A DNA stretch of 5,702 bases from CAYMJV01 sp964390545 (GTDB lineage: Bacteria; Desulfobacterota; BSN033; UBA1163), in NCBI GenBank assembly GCA_964390545.1, contig CAYMJV010000116.1:1-5702 (forward strand), read 5' to 3'. Of the stretch, positions 5,355-5,702 are shown piece by piece; the first letter of the stretch is position 1, and each line of letters opens with the position of its first letter. The position numbers were made by a program, and so were the translations under genes. Below the pieces are notes generated by a model. That model saw nothing but the letters and a program-made list of their open reading frames with translations. It was not told where the DNA came from and did no database searches.

Positions 5355-5702
5355 ATGAATCGTGATCAGTCATCCCCTAGCCAATCTTCAATTGAAAAGA
5401 TTCACATCCAGATGATCATCTCGGGTGTGGGTGGTCAGGGCGTGCTCTTGCTGACCAGGGTCTTCTCCGAAGTCGCGCTGAAGGAGGGATACCCCATTAT
5501 CGGCTCAGAGGATCATGGAATGAGCCAGCGGGGTGGCTCGGTCATCACGCACTTGAAAATCGGCGACTTCGATAGTCCACTGGTGAAAAAGGGAAACGCC
5601 GATATCCTTCTCTCTCTTGAAAAGAACGAGGCCTACAAAACCCTTCACTATCTTAAACCATCTACCAATGGTCAGAATGGAGGCCTCTGTTTTATCAATG
5701 CC
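5355..5702 (+). CDS. iorB: Indolepyruvate ferredoxin oxidoreductase beta subunit (IorB), 3' partial
   Basis: The first 116 codons are in the window; the gene runs off the right edge. Residues 20-29 (MIISGVGGQG) and 51-63 (SEDHGMSQRGGSV) are the hallmark motifs of the gamma-type/IorB family of 2-oxoacid:ferredoxin oxidoreductases. This subunit pairs with IorA and is thought to contribute to CoA-dependent acyl transfer. Known IorB proteins are about 190-200 residues, so a little over half is visible. ATG 5355 starts 15 bases after the stop of the iorA fusion gene, so the two are almost surely co-transcribed. The Shine-Dalgarno sequence before it is weak. The chosen start gives an N-terminal extension of about 15 polar residues before the usual beginning of the family; ATG 5412 (M20) would be too close to the GVGGQG motif. 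Confidence 0.9.
   Translation, partial: MNRDQSSPSQSSIEKIHIQMIISGVGGQGVLLLTRVFSEVALKEGYPIIGSEDHGMSQRGGSVITHLKIGDFDSPLVKKGNADILLSLEKNEAYKTLHYLKPSTNGQNGGLCFINA

Overview
The window is one plus-strand gene cluster for 2-oxoacid oxidation linked to NAD(H). It has moderate base composition and very tight gene spacing. Gene content (a NuoF-type subunit, a HoxU/NuoG-type ferredoxin subunit, indolepyruvate:ferredoxin oxidoreductase subunits and a GltD-type flavoprotein) and a GC-rich palindromic repeat suggest an anaerobic, uncultured bacterium of the former Deltaproteobacteria or a similar group. The lineage is inferred from gene style and could be wrong. The sequence looks like a metagenome assembly: it has two runs of exactly 100 N, and each is flanked by an exact 55-bp duplication.

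Layout: 1-158 is the 3' end of a NuoF/HydB-like subunit, of which only the two C-terminal [4Fe-4S] motifs are visible. 157-201 is a C/G-rich interrupted palindrome. 216-1502 encodes a 428-residue protein with a [2Fe-2S] domain, two [4Fe-4S] motifs, a four-cysteine motif and a C-terminal domain resembling glycine cleavage H protein. 1505-5339 is one gene interrupted by the two assembly gaps. Collapsing each 55-bp overlap removes 155 bases per gap and restores one open frame of 1174 residues: IorA (TPP-dependent 2-oxoacid oxidoreductase), then a GltD-like FAD/NAD(P)H module, then four [4Fe-4S] motifs. 5355-5702 is the start of iorB, cut by the window edge.

How the genes may work together (inference): IorA and IorB would oxidatively decarboxylate an aryl or other 2-oxoacid with CoA. 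Electrons would pass through the fused iron-sulfur domains to the fused GltD-like flavin module and/or through the ferredoxin-like second gene product to the NuoF-like subunit. Two different pyridine-nucleotide modules and many Fe-S clusters in one operon make an NAD-reducing, or possibly electron-bifurcating or confurcating, 2-oxoacid oxidoreductase complex plausible. Phenylglyoxylate:NAD+ oxidoreductase, which has a separate GltD-like FAD subunit, is a known precedent for the IorA plus GltD combination. The role of the H-protein-like domain is not known from the sequence.
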